Shown in pieces: positions 7,033 to 9,124 of a DNA stretch of 9,124 nt (its first letter is position 1; every line of letters starts with the position of its first letter). The notes beneath the pieces were generated by a model. That model ran no database searches and was not told the origin of the DNA. It saw only the letters and a list, made by a program, of their open reading frames with translations. Origin of the DNA: Verrucomicrobiales bacterium (lineage in GTDB: Bacteria > Verrucomicrobiota > Verrucomicrobiae > Limisphaerales > UBA9464); the NCBI GenBank assembly GCA_005789375.1, contig SXXZ01000098.1, positions 1-9,124 of the forward strand, given 5' to 3'. The translations under genes were made by a program, and so were the position numbers.

Positions 7033-7416
7033 TTAGGCGTGCCGAGGAGGCTGCCACGGCGGTGAGCCAGAACGACTGAGCGCACGTTGATCCCGGGCGA
7101 GCGAGTGCTCAGCGGAGGTTTTCTCGGGCAACGCCAACTTAAAGGCCCCATCCGAGGGGACCATATCAGTTTTGGCGAAGGAGAGTACGAAGGTGGTCTG
7201 CTGCTGTTGGTTGTCGCGGCCCTGGCGGACCACTTTGCACAGAGCGCACGGATGGTGACCATCGAAGGTGGTTTCGATGGCCTGCACCCAGTCCATCTGA
7301 GTACTGCGATCCAGAAGCATCACCGTCCAAGCAACGGACTGGAGCAAGGTCCATTGAAACCCGAGGGATATCCCCACGAGTCCAATCACCAACCATTGGC
7401 TCCACCGTTTCCTCAC
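7033..7416 (-). CDS. Small single-pass membrane protein with periplasmic HPCALCK motif, uncharacterised
   Basis: I chose the GTG at 7416, which gives 127 residues starting MRKRWSQWLVIGLVG: a positively charged end followed by one hydrophobic helix (about 7-35), an ideal membrane anchor or signal. The open frame continues upstream to 7581, but those 55 residues look like translated intergenic DNA. After the helix come LLDRSTQMDWVQAIETTFDG, then HPCALCKVVRQG (from about residue 55), a glutamine run (QQQQ), and a polar Pro/Ser/Arg-rich tail. The FDGxHPCxLCK pattern is one I associate with small unannotated proteins of Verrucomicrobiota and other Gram-negatives, and it loosely recalls the CxxC of DUF2946. 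The Cys pair plus His could bind a metal or form a disulfide; this is inference. It precedes the TonB receptor gene on the same strand by 237 bp and may function with it. A TTG in the same frame further upstream is an alternative start. Confidence 0.65.
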   Translation of the reverse strand: MRKRWSQWLVIGLVGISLGFQWTLLQSVAWTVMLLDRSTQMDWVQAIETTFDGHHPCALCKVVRQGRDNQQQQTTFVLSFAKTDMVPSDGAFKLALPEKTSAEHSLARDQRALSRSGSPPWQPPRHA

Positions 7417-7581
7417 CTTGCAATCAAGGAAGCATGCAGGTTGGAGGCCCGTCAACCCTGAGTGCCCGTTGGACGGGTCGAGGGTCTGCGGTTTTTTGCC
7501 GCAGACACGGCGAAAACAGCACCTCGTTTGCTTCGAGATCCTAAATAAGGTGTGAGTTTGGAGAGGGGCTGAGCGATCCAA
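7417..7581 (-). promoter_or_regulatory. Hairpin-rich intergenic region between hydrolase and HPCALCK gene
   Basis: Bases 7417-7581 follow the hydrolase stop (7582-7584) and precede the GTG at 7416. Three possible stems are visible: ACCCT/AGGGT (7455-7459 with 7481-7485) enclosing CCCGT/ACGGG (7465-7469 with 7473-7477); the perfect 8-bp stem at 7484-7506; and CACCT/AGGTG (7520-7524 with 7548-7552). Some are mutually exclusive. No intrinsic terminator with a T-tract in the leftward direction and no clear promoter is seen. Confidence 0.4.
7484..7506. repeat. Perfect 8-bp hairpin with TTTTTTG loop (CAAAAAA on the minus strand)
   Basis: GTCTGCGG (7484-7491) and CCGCAGAC (7499-7506) are fully complementary around a seven-base loop with a homopolymer run. 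It sits about 75 bases past the hydrolase stop and about 68 upstream of the HPCALCK start. It could act in mRNA 3'-end stability or be a dispersed genomic repeat. It lacks the downstream T-tract of a classical terminator in either direction. Confidence 0.5.
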
Positions 7582-9124
7582 TTAACGCATCACCCAAGTC
7601 GCGGCGGCGATGGGATCGCTGGTGTTCATGGAATTTAATTCGGACTGACCCAAAGTGATTAACCCGTCCACGTCGCCATACTTGGCGCCGCCCGGAAGGA
7701 AGTCCGGCGAGTGGATATCCAACACCCGGCCGAATCGAAACTCTCCAAGATGCAAGGCCACCCGATTCAGCGCAGGGCCAGACTGTGCCCGAGCAGCGGC
7801 CGCGATCGGAGCCGTCGCATCCAAGGCAATGAGCGAGACCTGGCTGGAGGGCTTCTCATGCCCGCGGATGTACTGCACTGCCGTGAGGACGTCGTGGACT
7901 CGGTGCGTGAACACCGCCGGATTGTAGCCAAAGGTGTACGCTGCGGCCTCCCGGGGATTTTTCACCCGAGGTGTGCGCGTGAGCGGTCGGCCATCGATGG
8001 AAGACTCACCCTGATGCAGTAAATCCAACCCCAGCACCGTGACTCCACCGTCGACCAATTTCTGGACCGCCGGGACCAACGAACCCGCAGTGGTATACAA
8101 CCCTGATTTTCCATCGGCCGTGAGCCAGACGACGGTCTTGCCGTTCCACTGCTTCGGATGACAGAAAACCACGGGGATCTCTTCTCGACGGGACGTGTTC
8201 CGTATCAAGCCCGCCATCTGGATCCAGACTCCGCGATCTTGCTTGTCCTTGAGAACCCAATTGAGCGAGCTCGCCGGAGCCGGATCGCGGGCATCCAAGA
8301 CCACATCCCAACCCACCTTTAAGACCTGCCGGTATTGCTCGGGGGAGGCCGAGGCCATGCTCTCGAGCTGACGATTCGAATCTGCAGACCAAAGTTTGAG
8401 AAGGCCTCGCTCAAACTGGGGATCTGCCGCCATGGGTGCCGGATGTCCGGCATCCCAAACACTGAGTTCCGATCGGGATGAAACCGTGTAGTCGCGCTCC
8501 AAGACCGGCTCAGCCTGACCCAGATGGAAATGCTTATTTAGCCAGTTGTAGAAGGCCGTTCGCGACACCGCGTTGTAGTTGTGAGGAAAGTGCTCACCGC
8601 GCTGCAGCATGACCCGGTCTGCGCCACCGAGAAGACCGTAAAGGCGTTTGAGCTCAGGGAAGCCTTTGGTGGACATCTCCTTGGTCCAGTCATCGGCGGT
8701 AGTCATGCCTTGCGGCTTGGGCGCAAACAAACCGGCAAACTCGACATTGCCCGTGCCCACCCGCAGTAAGCTCGCATTCTCGCAGGTGCAGCCCCCTTGC
8801 ATGGCCGTGCTCACCATGACCGCCGGAAAGGAGAGCGCGATGCGAGGATCAATACCCGCCAGCAGCATGGTCTGGGTTCCGCCACCACTGGCTCCGGTGA
8901 TGGCCACGCGCTGAGGGTCTACCTCGGGCAACTCCAGCAGGAAGTCGAGCGACCGCACCGCGTTCCAAGTCTGGAGGCCCATAATGCTCTGGAGATGCGC
9001 CTCGGCCTGCGGACTATAAAGCCCCCAGTTCTCGGTGGTGTTCATCTCGGGCCGCTGCTTGGCGAAGCTGTGGACCAGTTGGCGAGAAAGCTGTTGAGAA
9101 TCGGAGTCGCCCAACATGTCCCAC
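7582..9124 (-). CDS. Large alpha/beta-hydrolase (acetylxylan-esterase-like, two hydrolase halves), N-terminus cut by window
   Basis: The frame is open to the right edge (Trp-Asp codons precede the ATG at 9117), so the N-terminal part is outside the window. Numbering from that ATG: IMGLQTWNAVRSLDFL (45-60) leads to the nucleophile elbow TGASGGGTQT with Ser77. A Cys-containing GGCTCENASLLR follows (108-119), then candidate Asp167 (GGADRV) and His176/His179 (EHFPHNYN). This matches large (about 600-700 residue) acetylxylan-esterase-like hydrolases common in Verrucomicrobiota and Planctomycetota, which are thought to deacylate plant or algal polysaccharides. From about 300 a second hydrolase-like half begins (IPVVFCHP, VTVLGLDLLHQGES), but its elbow reads SLIALDATAP, without a Ser nucleophile or the second Gly, so it is probably structural. 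The actual substrate is not shown by the sequence. The visible part ends with TAA at 7582-7584. Confidence 0.85.
   Translation of the reverse strand, partial: WDMLGDSDSQQLSRQLVHSFAKQRPEMNTTENWGLYSPQAEAHLQSIMGLQTWNAVRSLDFLLELPEVDPQRVAITGASGGGTQTMLLAGIDPRIALSFPAVMVSTAMQGGCTCENASLLRVGTGNVEFAGLFAPKPQGMTTADDWTKEMSTKGFPELKRLYGLLGGADRVMLQRGEHFPHNYNAVSRTAFYNWLNKHFHLGQAEPVLERDYTVSSRSELSVWDAGHPAPMAADPQFERGLLKLWSADSNRQLESMASASPEQYRQVLKVGWDVVLDARDPAPASSLNWVLKDKQDRGVWIQMAGLIRNTSRREEIPVVFCHPKQWNGKTVVWLTADGKSGLYTTAGSLVPAVQKLVDGGVTVLGLDLLHQGESSIDGRPLTRTPRVKNPREAAAYTFGYNPAVFTHRVHDVLTAVQYIRGHEKPSSQVSLIALDATAPIAAAARAQSGPALNRVALHLGEFRFGRVLDIHSPDFLPGGAKYGDVDGLITLGQSELNSMNTSDPIAAATWVMR

Noticed and set aside
7417..7581. 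N-terminal extension of the HPCALCK gene to an ATG at 7581
   Set aside because: The 55 extra residues cross several inverted repeats, lack protein-like character and would bury the membrane anchor; the GTG at 7416 gives a standard charged-then-hydrophobic start.

Overview
The window looks like a chromosomal segment of a GC-rich, Gram-negative PVC-group bacterium, most likely Verrucomicrobiota. This is inferred from gene types, not from a marker gene: a COG1904 uronate isomerase of the shortened PVC form, a large two-domain acetylxylan-esterase-like hydrolase common in Verrucomicrobiota and Planctomycetota, ConA/DUF1080-like modules, a TonB-dependent outer-membrane receptor, GTG starts and weak Shine-Dalgarno sites. 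No tRNA, rRNA, CRISPR array, insertion sequence or phage gene was recognised.

Left block (1-3423, + strand). The 3' part of a glucuronate-isomerase-family gene runs in from the left edge. Nine bases later a GTG-started gene encodes an unusual secreted 745-aa protein: HtrA-type serine protease, then a ConA/LamG-like sandwich, a short helical linker, and a complete SirB1-type transglutaminase-like/TPR module. A weak terminator hairpin follows at 3439-3466, where this block meets the leftward genes.

Middle block (3479-7416, - strand). In transcription order there is a small membrane protein with a periplasmic HPCALCK motif (7416-7033), a 237-bp leader rich in repeats and inverted repeats, a TonB-dependent receptor (6795-4693), a two-helix PepSY membrane protein (4667-3951), and a Fis-type regulator related to RegA/ActR with a shortened, phosphoacceptor-less receiver-like part (3931-3479). 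The last three genes are spaced by 25 and 19 bases and look like one operon. The set reads as a metal or metal-chelate acquisition locus: receptor for outer-membrane uptake, PepSY protein for an inner-membrane reductive or accessory step, Cys-motif protein as a possible metal binder, and a dedicated regulator. Metal identity and regulation are inference.

Right block (7582-9124, - strand). The C-terminal 513 codons of a large alpha/beta-hydrolase enter from the right edge. They hold a first catalytic domain with visible Ser/Asp/His candidates and a second hydrolase-like half whose nucleophile elbow is degenerate. Between it and the HPCALCK gene lies 165 bp of hairpin-rich DNA.

The most interesting signals are the protease-LamG-SirB1 fusion, the receptor/PepSY/Fis/HPCxLCK locus as a unit, and the repeat-rich leader upstream of the receptor.
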